A stretch of DNA of 64,000 nt from CAYWRO01 sp964460345 (GTDB lineage Bacteria > Planctomycetota > Phycisphaerae > Phycisphaerales > UBA1924), in assembly GCA_964460345.1 (NCBI GenBank), contig CAYWRO010000007.1:1-64000 (forward strand), in the 5' to 3' direction. A program made the position numbers and the translations under genes. Each line of letters starts with the position of its first letter. The first letter of the stretch is position 1. Shown piece by piece: positions 53,601 to 61,846 of the stretch. The notes beneath the pieces are model-generated. The model saw nothing but the letters and a program-made list of their open reading frames with translations, ran no database searches and was not told the origin of the DNA.

Positions 53601-56600
53601 GTGCGTCTACCGGTACTTGGGCAAACTACAGATCCAGGCAATCCCCCGAAAGTGGGCAGCACGATCGCGGCGGAACTCGGGCGACTTCTGGAAGGAGAGG
53701 TTCGGTTTGATGCCCACAACCGGGGGCTGTACGCGACCGACGCATCCCTCTACCAGGTGGAGCCGATCGGCGTCGTCGTCCCGCGAACGGTGGAGGATGT
53801 GGAGAGGACCGTCCGGTATTGCGCCGAGCGTGGCGTGGCCATCCTGCCTCGCGGCGGCGGAACGTCTCTGGCCGGCCAGTGCACCAACAGGGCGGTGGTC
53901 ATCGATACATCCGCATATTTGCGCGCCATCCGCTCCGTGGATTGGCAGGCGCGGCAGTGCATCGTCGACCCCGGCCTCTACGTGGATGAACTGAACGAGC
54001 GGCTTGCGGCCATAAGTCGCGCCGAGGCTCAGCAACCGCTGTTCTTTGCGCCAGACCCAGCCACGTCCCGCCAGGCGGCGGTGGGGGGGTGCATCGGGAA
54101 CAACGCCGCGGGCGCGCGATCGGTGCGGTACGGCCGGACCAGCGAGAACGTGCACGGGATCGAAGCGCTGCTGGCGACGGGAGAGCGGGTCTGGCTTGAG
54201 CCCGGAGCAGGGGCGAGAGACGCCACCGCACATCGACTCGCGGCGGGTGTCATCGACATCGTGAAGCGGCATGCCGACTTAATCCGTGAGCGATTCCCGA
54301 AGACGATCCGGCGCAACGCGGGCTATGGGCTGGACATGGTGCTTCAGCAGATCGATGCCGGGGCGTCTGCTGAAACGCTGGATCTCTCCGGCCTGCTGTG
54401 CGGCAGCGAGGGGACGCTCGCGGTCACGCTGGGGGCGAAGCTGAAGCTCCATCCGACCCCTCGCGCCAAGGGACTCGCGGTGGTCGCGTTTGATTCGGTG
54501 GATGAGGCGATCGAAGCGGTCAAGCCGATCCTCCAGACCAACCCCACCGCCGTGGAGCTCCTGGACGATGTCGTGCTCGATGCGGCGCGGGGGAACGTGG
54601 AGTACCGCCGGTACGTTGAGCTTTTGCCCGACGCACATGCCCGAGCGGTGCTGTACGTCGAGTACTTCGGATTCGGCGAAACGAGCGGCGCAGCTGCGGA
54701 TTCGCCAGCGCGTGCACAGGTTCTGGCCTCGTTTGACACGCTGCGGACCGTCGTGGGCGACCGTCCGATGCTTGTGCACGAGGACGCCGCGGCGATGCTG
54801 CAGATGTGGAAGCTGCGCAAGGCCGGGGAGCCGCTGCTGCACGGGCTCGGGGAGCACGGCCGGAAGCCGATGACGTTCGTCGAGGACAACGCGGTGCCCG
54901 TGGAGCGGCTGGGCGAGTTCGTTCGGCGGTTCCGGGCGATCTGCGAGCGTCATGGGACGCGCGCCGCTTACTGGGCGCACGCCTCCGTCGGCGTGCTGCA
55001 CATCCGGCCGCTGGTGGACATCCATGCGGAACGGGATCGGGAAATCCTGCGCGCCATCGCGGTCGAGGCTGCGGACCTGGCTCGCGACTGCGGCGGCATC
55101 ATGAGCGGTGAACACGGGGATGGTCGCGTGCGCGGGCCGCTTCTGGAGCGCTTCTTCGGGGCGGAGTTGATGGATGCCTTCCGGGAGGTGAAGCAGCTCT
55201 TCGACCCGGACAACATTCTCAACCCAGGCATGGAAGTTGCCCCGGGGGCGGTCGAAAGCATTACTGAGAACCTGCGCGTTCGAACCGGCGCAGGTGGCGA
55301 TCACCCGCCCGGCTCGCACGCGCGAGAGATCCGCGTTCCCCGTGTTGAGACGTTCTTTGACTATGGCGATCAGGAGGACTTCGTCGGGGCCGTCGAAATG
55401 TGCAACGGGGCCGGCGTCTGTCGCAAGCGTCGCGGCGGGACGATGTGCCCTTCGTACATGGCGCTGATGGATGAACGGCACGCGACGCGCGGGCGTGGCA
55501 ATGCGCTGCGGCTGGCGATCACAGGGCAGTTTCAGAGCCGCGGCGGAGAAGTGGCCGCCGGGCCGGTCTGGGACGATCCGGGAACGATCGAGACGCTCGA
55601 CCTGTGCCTCTCCTGCAAGGCGTGCAAGGCGGAGTGTCCGAGCAACGTGGACATCGCGCGGCTGAAGGCGGAGTACACCGCCCAGCGGTACGCGATGGAA
55701 GGCTCGGCCCCGCTTGCATCCCGCATCATGGGGCGTGTTCGTGCCCTCAATCAACTCGGTGCGCTGACGCCCGGCCTCGCGAACCTTGTGAACGGATTGC
55801 GGCCCGTCCGCGCCCTGATCGGCGCAATGCTGGATGTCCATCCGAAGCGATCGCTTCCGAAGTTCACCCCGTCGCTGTACCGCTGGAAGCGCCGTCGTGA
55901 TCGAGCGCGGGTCGCGGGCGAAGCGCGCAAGAGCGCAGCCCCAGCGCGTCCCGGCGTCCTTCTCTTCGGCGACTGCTTCACCTGCTACAACGAATCACAC
56001 ATCGGCAAGGCCGCCATCCGCACGCTGGAGGCGCTGGGCTACGACGTCATTCTCCCCGCCGCGGAAGGGCTCGGGGCCGGGTGCTGTGGACGCCCGATGA
56101 TTTCTCTCGGGCTCCTTCCCGAGGCGATCGAGACGGCTCGAAGTACGATCAATCTTCTCCGCCGCGCCCTCGAAGAGTCCGGTCGTCCCGAGCCGCCTCG
56201 CGCCATCCTCTTCCTCGAGCCATCCTGCCTCAGCGCGGTCCGGGATGACTGGCTTCAACTCAAGATCCCCGCCGACCGCACGCTCCGTGCGCAACTCGCC
56301 GAGCGATCAACGCTGGTCGAGGATTTCATCGCGCGTTTCTGGGATGAACATCCCATCCCCGGCGATGAGGCCTTCGATGCATCGCTGCTCGATCCGCACG
56401 CCCGGATCATCTTCCACGGGCACTGCCACCAGAAGTCCCTCTTCGGGTCCGACACGTCGACGGCGGCGCTGCACCGCCTGCTCGGCGGTCGGCAGGGCCC
56501 GCAGGGGGCGGCGCCTGCGGGACAAGGGACGAGGATCGACGAGCTTGACAGCGGGTGCTGCGGCATGGCCGGCTCCTTCGGCTTTGCCCGGCGGCGTTTC

Positions 56601-56786
56601 GACCTTTCGATGCAGATCGGCGAACTGACGCTCCTGCCCGCCGCCCGCAAGGCCGGGCCGCAGGACCTTGTCGTCGCACCGGGAACGTCCTGCCGCCACC
56701 AGGTTCACGACGGCGCCGGCCGGCCAGCCCTGCATCCGGTCGAGGTCCTGGCCATGGCGCTTCGCCCGGGGCCGCCGCGGCCCTGA
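53601..56786 (+). CDS. FAD-linked oxidase / Fe-S fusion dehydrogenase (YdiJ/D-2-hydroxyacid type)
   Basis: 1061 residues from GTG 53601 with GAGGAG upstream. FAD-binding PCMH domain at about 45-270 (GVVVPRTVEDVERTVRYCAE, ILPRGGGTSLAGQC, SVRYGRTSENVHGIEALL). The oxidase C-terminal domain extends to about 560 with MSGEHGDGRVRGPLLERFFG. Cluster motifs follow: CNGAGVCRKRRGGTMCPSY (about 600) and CLSCKACKAECPSNVD (about 666). The GlcF-like end has two CCG domains (GAGCCGRPM, DSGCCGMAGSFGF). This layout is that of D-2-hydroxyglutarate/D-lactate dehydrogenases. Electrons likely go to quinone. A run of Gly/Pro in the CCG region (GRQGPQGAAPAGQG) is unusual. Confidence 0.92.
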   Translation: MRLPVLGQTTDPGNPPKVGSTIAAELGRLLEGEVRFDAHNRGLYATDASLYQVEPIGVVVPRTVEDVERTVRYCAERGVAILPRGGGTSLAGQCTNRAVVIDTSAYLRAIRSVDWQARQCIVDPGLYVDELNERLAAISRAEAQQPLFFAPDPATSRQAAVGGCIGNNAAGARSVRYGRTSENVHGIEALLATGERVWLEPGAGARDATAHRLAAGVIDIVKRHADLIRERFPKTIRRNAGYGLDMVLQQIDAGASAETLDLSGLLCGSEGTLAVTLGAKLKLHPTPRAKGLAVVAFDSVDEAIEAVKPILQTNPTAVELLDDVVLDAARGNVEYRRYVELLPDAHARAVLYVEYFGFGETSGAAADSPARAQVLASFDTLRTVVGDRPMLVHEDAAAMLQMWKLRKAGEPLLHGLGEHGRKPMTFVEDNAVPVERLGEFVRRFRAICERHGTRAAYWAHASVGVLHIRPLVDIHAERDREILRAIAVEAADLARDCGGIMSGEHGDGRVRGPLLERFFGAELMDAFREVKQLFDPDNILNPGMEVAPGAVESITENLRVRTGAGGDHPPGSHAREIRVPRVETFFDYGDQEDFVGAVEMCNGAGVCRKRRGGTMCPSYMALMDERHATRGRGNALRLAITGQFQSRGGEVAAGPVWDDPGTIETLDLCLSCKACKAECPSNVDIARLKAEYTAQRYAMEGSAPLASRIMGRVRALNQLGALTPGLANLVNGLRPVRALIGAMLDVHPKRSLPKFTPSLYRWKRRRDRARVAGEARKSAAPARPGVLLFGDCFTCYNESHIGKAAIRTLEALGYDVILPAAEGLGAGCCGRPMISLGLLPEAIETARSTINLLRRALEESGRPEPPRAILFLEPSCLSAVRDDWLQLKIPADRTLRAQLAERSTLVEDFIARFWDEHPIPGDEAFDASLLDPHARIIFHGHCHQKSLFGSDTSTAALHRLLGGRQGPQGAAPAGQGTRIDELDSGCCGMAGSFGFARRRFDLSMQIGELTLLPAARKAGPQDLVVAPGTSCRHQVHDGAGRPALHPVEVLAMALRPGPPRP

Positions 56787-56965
56787 TCGGGGGGCTTTTG
56801 TTCGGGCGGATTCGTGGCAATTCTCATCAAGAGGCGGCACCGATCCCGACTATCCTGCGCTTGTGCTTGCGCCAGGCGGATGAGGGCGAAGAGCGAAACT
56901 TTTCGCAACCCCGCCGCGGGGGAGGGCGAGGGATGGAGCACACGCACAGGGAAGGATGGCCACCG

Positions 56966-58795
56966 ATGTCACGTTCCACATACGCCCGACCGATCGTCGC
57001 CGCCGCGCTGCTTGTCGCGCTGGCCGGTTCGCTCGCCTCGATCGCCCAGGAGGGCCGCAGCGCCGAGCCGCGGCAGCCTGCGGAGGCGACGGTCGACGAC
57101 CTGCTCGCCATGCCGCCGACACCGAGCGCGGTCGTCTGCGGCGCGGGGTGGATGTTTGCCGATCCGGACCGCCCGACGCCGCGCCTCGACGGCCTTGGCG
57201 ATGCGCACATGGAGATCACGACGAGCAAGCCCGAAGCGCAGCAGCTCTTCGATCAGGGTTTGCGCCTGACCTACGCCTTCAACCACGAAGAGGCGTGGCG
57301 CAGCTTCCGGGAAGCCGCGAAGATCGACCCCGACTGCGCGATGGCCTACTGGGGGATCGCCTACACGCTCGGCGGCAACTACAACGTCCCCGGCTCGACC
57401 GAGCGGCTGACGACCGCGGCGAAGGCGATCGCGCTCGCGAAGAACCTGCGCATCAACGCCAGCGAGAAGGAACGCGACCTGATCGATGCGATGAGCAACC
57501 GGTACGCGCTGCCGGTCCCTGAAACCGAGGACGGACGCAAACGCCTCGACGAGGCGTACGCGGATGCGATGACGATCCTCGCGAAGAAGTACCCGGCCGA
57601 CGACGACATCCAGACGATGTACGCCGAATCGCTGATGATGCTCCGGCCGTGGGCGCTTTTCGAGCTCGACGGTTCTCCCGCGCCCGGCACGGAGACGATC
57701 CTGGAGACGCTCGAGGCGGTGCTCGCGCGTAATCCGCGGCACACGGGCGCGAATCACCTGGCGATCCACGCGTGGGAGGCTTCTTTGACGCCTGAAAAGG
57801 CGCTGCCCAGCGCCGACCGGCTGGCGGCGCTCGCGCCGAGCGCCGGGCACCTCGTCCACATGCCGTCGCACATCTACATCCGCACCGGGATGTACGAGAA
57901 GAGCGTGGAATCCAACCGCGCGGCGATCGCGGCGGACGATTCGTACCTCAACAAGATCGGCGGCGGGTACGTCTACGGCGGCATGTACGCCCCGCACAAC
58001 TGGCACATGCTCGTCACGAGCGACATGATGATCGGCAACGCCGATGAGGCGATCGAGTTCTCGCGCGAGATGACGAAGCGCGGCAGCACGAACCTGGCCG
58101 CGCTCAAGGAAGCCCCGGGCGCGGACTTTGTCATCAACAACACCTGGCTCATGCTCGCCCGCTTCGGCATGTGGAAGGATGTGCTGGAGGAGCCCGCGCC
58201 GCCGGACGACTTCGAGTACGCCAAGGCGAGCTGGCACTTCGCCCGCGGCCGCGCCTTCGTCGGCATGAACCGCCTCGAAGAAGCGAAGCAGGAGCTCGCG
58301 ATCCTCACGAGCGCTGAGGAATGGGTGCCGGAAGACGCCATGGGCCCGTACGCGACCGACCCGGCGATCAACGTCATCAAGGTCGCGGCGGCGGTCCTCG
58401 GCGGCGTGATCGCCGACGCCGAGGGAGAGCATGACAAGGCCGAAGCGCTGCTGCGTGACGCCGTTGCGCAGGAGGACACCCTCCGCTACGGCGAGCCGCC
58501 GACCTGGCACGCGCCGTCACGGCAGACGCTCGGCGCGCTGCTGATGAAGCGGGCCGAGGAGGCGAGCGAGCACGGGGATGAGTCCGAAGCCGCAGCGCTG
58601 GCTTCCAAGGCCGAAGAGGCCTTCCGCAACGACATGCAGCGGCACCCAGAGAACGGCTGGTCCCTCTACGGCCTCGCGCAGGCGCTCAAGCTCCAGAACA
58701 AGGCGGACGCCGAGCAGGCGCTGGCGGCCTTCAACGAGGTGTGGAAGCTGGAGCAGTACGGGCGGAAGACGCCGCCGGCGTGGAGTTGGTATTGA
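56966..58795 (+). CDS. Secreted TPR-type protein
   Basis: 609 residues. Signal peptide (IVAAALLVALAGSLASIA). TPR-like helices throughout: AQQLFDQGLRLTYAFNHEEA, WRSFREAAKIDPDCAMAYWG, ALRLHMPSH-like region HLVHMPSHIYIRTGMYEKSV, and ALLRDAVAQEDTL. The motif HMPSHIYIRTG and CAMAYWGIAYTLG are typical of a widespread family of exported TPR proteins of unknown role. ATG 56966 has GGGAAGGATGG upstream; the long 5' open frame overlaps the preceding gene and is rejected. The stop is right beside a heptamer inverted repeat. Confidence 0.85.
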   Translation: MSRSTYARPIVAAALLVALAGSLASIAQEGRSAEPRQPAEATVDDLLAMPPTPSAVVCGAGWMFADPDRPTPRLDGLGDAHMEITTSKPEAQQLFDQGLRLTYAFNHEEAWRSFREAAKIDPDCAMAYWGIAYTLGGNYNVPGSTERLTTAAKAIALAKNLRINASEKERDLIDAMSNRYALPVPETEDGRKRLDEAYADAMTILAKKYPADDDIQTMYAESLMMLRPWALFELDGSPAPGTETILETLEAVLARNPRHTGANHLAIHAWEASLTPEKALPSADRLAALAPSAGHLVHMPSHIYIRTGMYEKSVESNRAAIAADDSYLNKIGGGYVYGGMYAPHNWHMLVTSDMMIGNADEAIEFSREMTKRGSTNLAALKEAPGADFVINNTWLMLARFGMWKDVLEEPAPPDDFEYAKASWHFARGRAFVGMNRLEEAKQELAILTSAEEWVPEDAMGPYATDPAINVIKVAAAVLGGVIADAEGEHDKAEALLRDAVAQEDTLRYGEPPTWHAPSRQTLGALLMKRAEEASEHGDESEAAALASKAEEAFRNDMQRHPENGWSLYGLAQALKLQNKADAEQALAAFNEVWKLEQYGRKTPPAWSWY

Positions 58796-58796
58796 A

Positions 58797-58906
58797 ACAG
58801 TTGATAGTTGTCAGTTGACAGTGGACAGCGCTCCGGCTGCGGGCGCTGTCCGCTTTCAATTGCGGCGCGCGGCCCACTGTCGACTGTCCACTATCAACTG
58901 TCAACT
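58797..58906. repeat. Heptamer inverted repeat (AGTTGAC family)
   Basis: CAGTTGA-TAGTTGT-CAGTTGA-CAGTGGA-CAG, then an inner palindrome (CAGCGC and GCGCTG), then CACTGTCGACTGTCC and ACTATCAACTGTCAAC. The arms are about 32 bp each. The right arm contains the stop codon of the convergent CDGSH gene: its end TGTCAAC reads AGTTGACAGT on the coding strand. Confidence 0.9.
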
Positions 58907-59100
58907 CTTTCTTCGACCACGCGCTCGTTCTCGCGGTCGTAGACGTACAGCACGCCGGGCTCTTCCCGGGCGCAGGCCTTGTGCGTGCCATCGCAGAAGG
59001 GGAACTTCTTCGAGAGGCCGCAGCCGCAGACCCAGATGGGCTTGTCAGAGGGTTCGATCTTGATCGGCCCGGTGGCTTCACGCCGCACCAGTCTGGCCAT
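58894..59100 (-). CDS. CDGSH iron-sulfur domain protein
   Basis: 68 residues. The hallmark CGCGLSKKFPFCDGTHKAC (C-x-C-x2-S-x3-P-x-C-D-G-T-H) gives a 2Fe-2S cluster with three Cys and one His ligand. The start MARLVRREATGPIKIEPS is usual for the short bacterial class. The open frame 636 bp longer is an artefact through the repeats upstream. The last codons (VEERVDS, stop) are inside the inverted repeat, so its natural end was probably different. Likely an electron-transfer or cluster-carrying protein. Confidence 0.93.
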   Translation of the reverse strand: MARLVRREATGPIKIEPSDKPIWVCGCGLSKKFPFCDGTHKACAREEPGVLYVYDRENERVVEERVDS

Positions 59101-59161
59101 GGCTCGCTCCTTCTTCTTAAGTGGGGCGGAGTGTAGGCGGGGCCGCACGACATTGAATTGC

Positions 59162-59353
59162 GGAGGGGCACGGAAGGGACACGGAGAAGAGGGGGAGAGG
59201 GACAGGATTGGCGCGCAGTCTGCTCTCTGTGCTCTCTGTGAACTCTGTGTTTCAATCCATGGAAACACAGAGCCCACAGAGAGCACAGAGAACGGCATTG
59301 TCTGCTGCGATGTCTTCTTTGTGTCCCTCCGTGCCCCTCCGTGCCTCTGTGGT
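59162..59353. repeat. Two nested 9-mer inverted repeats
   Basis: Outer arms: GGAGGGGCACGGAAGGGACA (59162-59181) against GTGTCCCTCCGTGCCCCTCC (59321-59340). Inner arms: GCTCTCTGTGCTCTCTGTGA (from 59223) against GGAAACACAGAGCCCACAGA and GAGCACAGAG (59261-59290), with a loop around AATCCATGG. Both families have a period of about 9 bp. No gene is seen here. Confidence 0.88.
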
Positions 59354-59432
59354 GGATCTTGCGAGGGCGCCCGGCCCGTCGAAGCCTCAATTTGGGCCCA
59401 AAAGCGCAAACTCTGCGCGATGCAGGACCGTT

Positions 59433-59580
59433 CTGCAGCGGCGCAGCGCAGCGCTGCATCGGCGCGCCGCCGCGCTGCAGCGCAACAGGTGCGCTCCGCA
59501 GCGGCGCAGCGCGGCACTGCATCGGCGCATGGAGGAGGTGCGGCAGCGCTTTGCGGTCCCGCAGCGGCGCGGGAGGGGGG
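59433..59580. repeat. 21-bp tandem array 4
   Basis: Six units of 21 bp from 59433 to 59558 plus a partial one, starting CTGCAGCGGCGCAGCGCAGCG. The units are more diverged than in the other arrays. It ends against two G-runs (59571 and 59594). One reading direction gives a heptapeptide LQRRSAA/LHRRAAA, and the other is open too. It lies about 130 bp upstream of the Fn3-like paralogue, as array 3 does for the first copy. Confidence 0.88.
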
Positions 59581-59713
59581 GGCGATAGCGCGGGAGGGGG
59601 GGGCGGTGGCGCTGGATTCTTTTGTGGCGGCTGTCAAGTCTGCTTCCGCGTGTGCCGATCGTGGAATATCGGCCGGAAACGGCCCTTTCACGGCTCTGAA
59701 GAAAGGACACGCG

Positions 59714-60367
59714 ATGGCGCTCGTCGTCCCCCGCACGCGCGATGAACTGGTGGCCTTTTATCGCACGCATCTGCCGAACTGGGAGTCGGACCCGGCCGCC
59801 ATCGGGCTCTCGCAGCAACAGGTCGATGCGCTGCGGGCCGCGGTCCAGGAGGCCGAAGCGAACATCGAGCACGCCGAACAGATCCGCCAGGCAGCGCAGA
59901 CCGCCACGAACACGATGAACACATCGCTCGACTCGCTGCGGCGGCTCGGTTCGGGCCTGATGGCCGTGATCCGCGGCCACGCGCAGGCGACCGGCGACGC
60001 GAAGGTGTACCAGGATGCCCAGATCCCACCTCCCGCGCCGTCGCGGCCGATGCCGGCCCCGCAACCGCCGACCGACATTCGCGTCCTGCCCACGCACTAC
60101 GGCACGGTGACGCTCCGCTGGGAGGGCAGCGTGCGCGGCGGGTATTTCTACACGATCGACCGCTCAATCGACGGCGGCCCGTTCATGCAGGTTGGATGCG
60201 TCGGCGCGAAGACGTGGACGGACGAACGCGTGCCGCCGGGGACCAGGCGGATTGACTACTGCCTGCGCTGCCGCCGCGGCCGGCGCATCAGCCAGGCGGC
60301 GTATACGAGCGTGAGCTTCTGGTCCAGCAACACGCCGGCGTCTTCGGTCGGAAGCGCGGCGGCGTGA
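59714..60367 (+). CDS. Fn3-like protein with N-terminal helical domain (paralogue of 18243)
   Basis: 217 residues, no signal peptide. Helical N-terminus to about 105 (RDELVAFYRTHLPNWESDPA, LRRLGSGLMAVIRGHAQATG), Pro-rich linker (PPPAPSRPMPAPQPPTDI), then the beta domain (GTVTLRWEGSVRGGYFYTID, FMQVGCVGAKTWTDERVPPG). It shares with the copy at 18243 the AFY/EFY start, the ATG/ATD-D-K-V-Y end of the helical part and the KTWTDE motif. AAGGAC lies 8 bp before ATG 59714. The open frame to 58979 runs through the repeats and is not used. Function unknown. Confidence 0.78.
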   Translation: MALVVPRTRDELVAFYRTHLPNWESDPAAIGLSQQQVDALRAAVQEAEANIEHAEQIRQAAQTATNTMNTSLDSLRRLGSGLMAVIRGHAQATGDAKVYQDAQIPPPAPSRPMPAPQPPTDIRVLPTHYGTVTLRWEGSVRGGYFYTIDRSIDGGPFMQVGCVGAKTWTDERVPPGTRRIDYCLRCRRGRRISQAAYTSVSFWSSNTPASSVGSAAA

Positions 60368-60386
60368 GGTGTTGCTCGCGCGGGGG

Positions 60387-60695
60387 AACGCAGAGGGCGC
60401 AGAGGTCGCGCAGAGGACGGAGAGAAGAGAAGAGAAATCACCGCGGAGTGCGCGGAGGGCGCGGAGCGGTTCTTGATGTTCGCGCGCGCCTGCCTCTATT
60501 GAGGAGGAAAGGATTGAAGCGCGCAGCGGCGGTAACGCTCGCTTTCTATCCAATCTCTCTCTTCAACAACGAGCAGAAGAAGGATGGAACGAACGGCTAT
60601 AGACGTCCCTCACCGCTCCGCGCCCTCCGCGGGCTCCGCGGTGCAATTTCCTCTTCCCCTCCGCGCCCTCTGCGCGACCTCCGCGCCTCTGCGTT
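60387..60695. repeat. 84-bp inverted repeat with 141-bp spacer
   Basis: The left arm (60387-60470: AACGCAGAGGGCGCAGAGGT ... GGGCGCGGAGCGGT) and right arm (60612-60695: ACCGCTCCGCGCCC ... GCGCCTCTGCGTT) are reverse complements over nearly their whole length with scattered differences. Each arm is itself built of CGCAGAGG/CGCGGAGG 9-mers. The 141-bp spacer contains a purine-rich AGGAGGAAAGGA and no gene I can support. Confidence 0.9.
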
Positions 60696-60703
60696 CATCC
60701 TCT

Positions 60704-61660
60704 TCAAGCCGGGCTCGGCAGCGTCTGCAGCAAGCGTTGCAGCACCATCGCCGAAACATCTCCGCCCGCCGCGGCCAGGGCGGCCCCGTGCCCGTTGCTC
60801 GAGGCGTACGGCCGCGGGATGATGCGGTGGGCGCACACGGGGACGATGTTGTCGAGGATGTCCTCGGGGATGACGTAGTCGCGGCTGTCGAGGAACGCCG
60901 TCGCCCGGGCGGCCTGGGCCAGGGCGAGCGAGCCGCGCGGGGACAAGCCGACCTGGATCTCATCGGCGTCGCGCGTCGCCCGCGCGAGGTCGATGATGTA
61001 GTCCACCAGGGAACGGTCGAGGCGGATCGCGTCGACATCCTGCTGCAGCGCGACCACTTCATCGGCGCGGAGGACGGGGGACAGCTCCGTCAGCGCGTGA
61101 TCCGCCGGGCGCTGCTCGAGCACGCGCGCCTCATCGTCGCGCGTCGGGTAGCCGAGGCTGATGCGCATGAGGAAGCGGTCGAGCTGGTTTTCGGGGAGCG
61201 GGTACGTTCCTTCGAAGTCGTACGGGTTCTGCGTCGCGATGAGCATGAAGGGCTGCGCGAGGCGGTGCATCTGCCCATCGACGGTGACGGTCGCCTCGTT
61301 CATCGCTTCGAGCAGCGCCGTCTGCGTGCGGGGGGGCGTGCGGTTGATCTCGTCGGCGAGCACGATATTTGCGAAGATCGGCCCGCGCTTGAAGTCGAAC
61401 GTGTGGTTGTCGCGGTTGTAGATCGTGACGCCGAGGATGTCCGAGGGGAGCAGGTCGGGCGTGAGCTGGATGCGGCTGAACTCGCCTTCGATGCTGCGGG
61501 CCAGCGCCGTCGCGAGCACCGTCTTGCCGACGCCGGGGACGTCTTCAACCAGGAGGTGGCCGCGGGCGAGCAGGCAGCGGATTACATGGTCCACCGCGCC
61601 GGGGTTGCCGAGGTAGACGCGGGCGATGTTGTCACGAAGTCGCGTAAGTGCATCATGCAT
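60704..61660 (-). CDS. MoxR-family AAA+ ATPase (second copy)
   Basis: 318 residues. Walker A EDVPGVGKTVLATALARSIE, Walker B IVLADEINRTPPRTQTALLE, sensor LIATQNPYDFEGTYPLPENQ, and the lid VGLSPRGSLALAQAARATAF. It belongs to a different MoxR subgroup from the gene at 36533 (shorter N-terminus, MHDALTRLRDNIARVYLGNP). ATG 61660 was chosen on family alignment; a 65-codon upstream extension is low complexity. No DUF58 or VWA gene is adjacent, so its partners must lie elsewhere, possibly outside the window. Confidence 0.93.
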   Translation of the reverse strand: MHDALTRLRDNIARVYLGNPGAVDHVIRCLLARGHLLVEDVPGVGKTVLATALARSIEGEFSRIQLTPDLLPSDILGVTIYNRDNHTFDFKRGPIFANIVLADEINRTPPRTQTALLEAMNEATVTVDGQMHRLAQPFMLIATQNPYDFEGTYPLPENQLDRFLMRISLGYPTRDDEARVLEQRPADHALTELSPVLRADEVVALQQDVDAIRLDRSLVDYIIDLARATRDADEIQVGLSPRGSLALAQAARATAFLDSRDYVIPEDILDNIVPVCAHRIIPRPYASSNGHGAALAAAGGDVSAMVLQRLLQTLPSPA

Positions 61661-61846
61661 GGCGGGCTCTTGCTTCCTGGAGGGCCATTCGTCCGGCGGG
61701 AGGAGGAGGTTGCGGGCCGCAGAGCGGCTCCGACACGTGTGAGAGGGCCGGCGTGGCGGGATTGTATGGGACTCCGCCCGCGCGCCCGACGCCGAATCCG
61801 CCGATCCGACGCGGCCGCGCCGGTGCGGGTACGCTTGCGGCGTCTG

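Noticed and set aside
60364..60822. Open frame through the 84-bp inverted repeat
   Set aside because: Most of it is repeat-coded Arg/Pro/Ala sequence, and it runs antisense into the MoxR gene.
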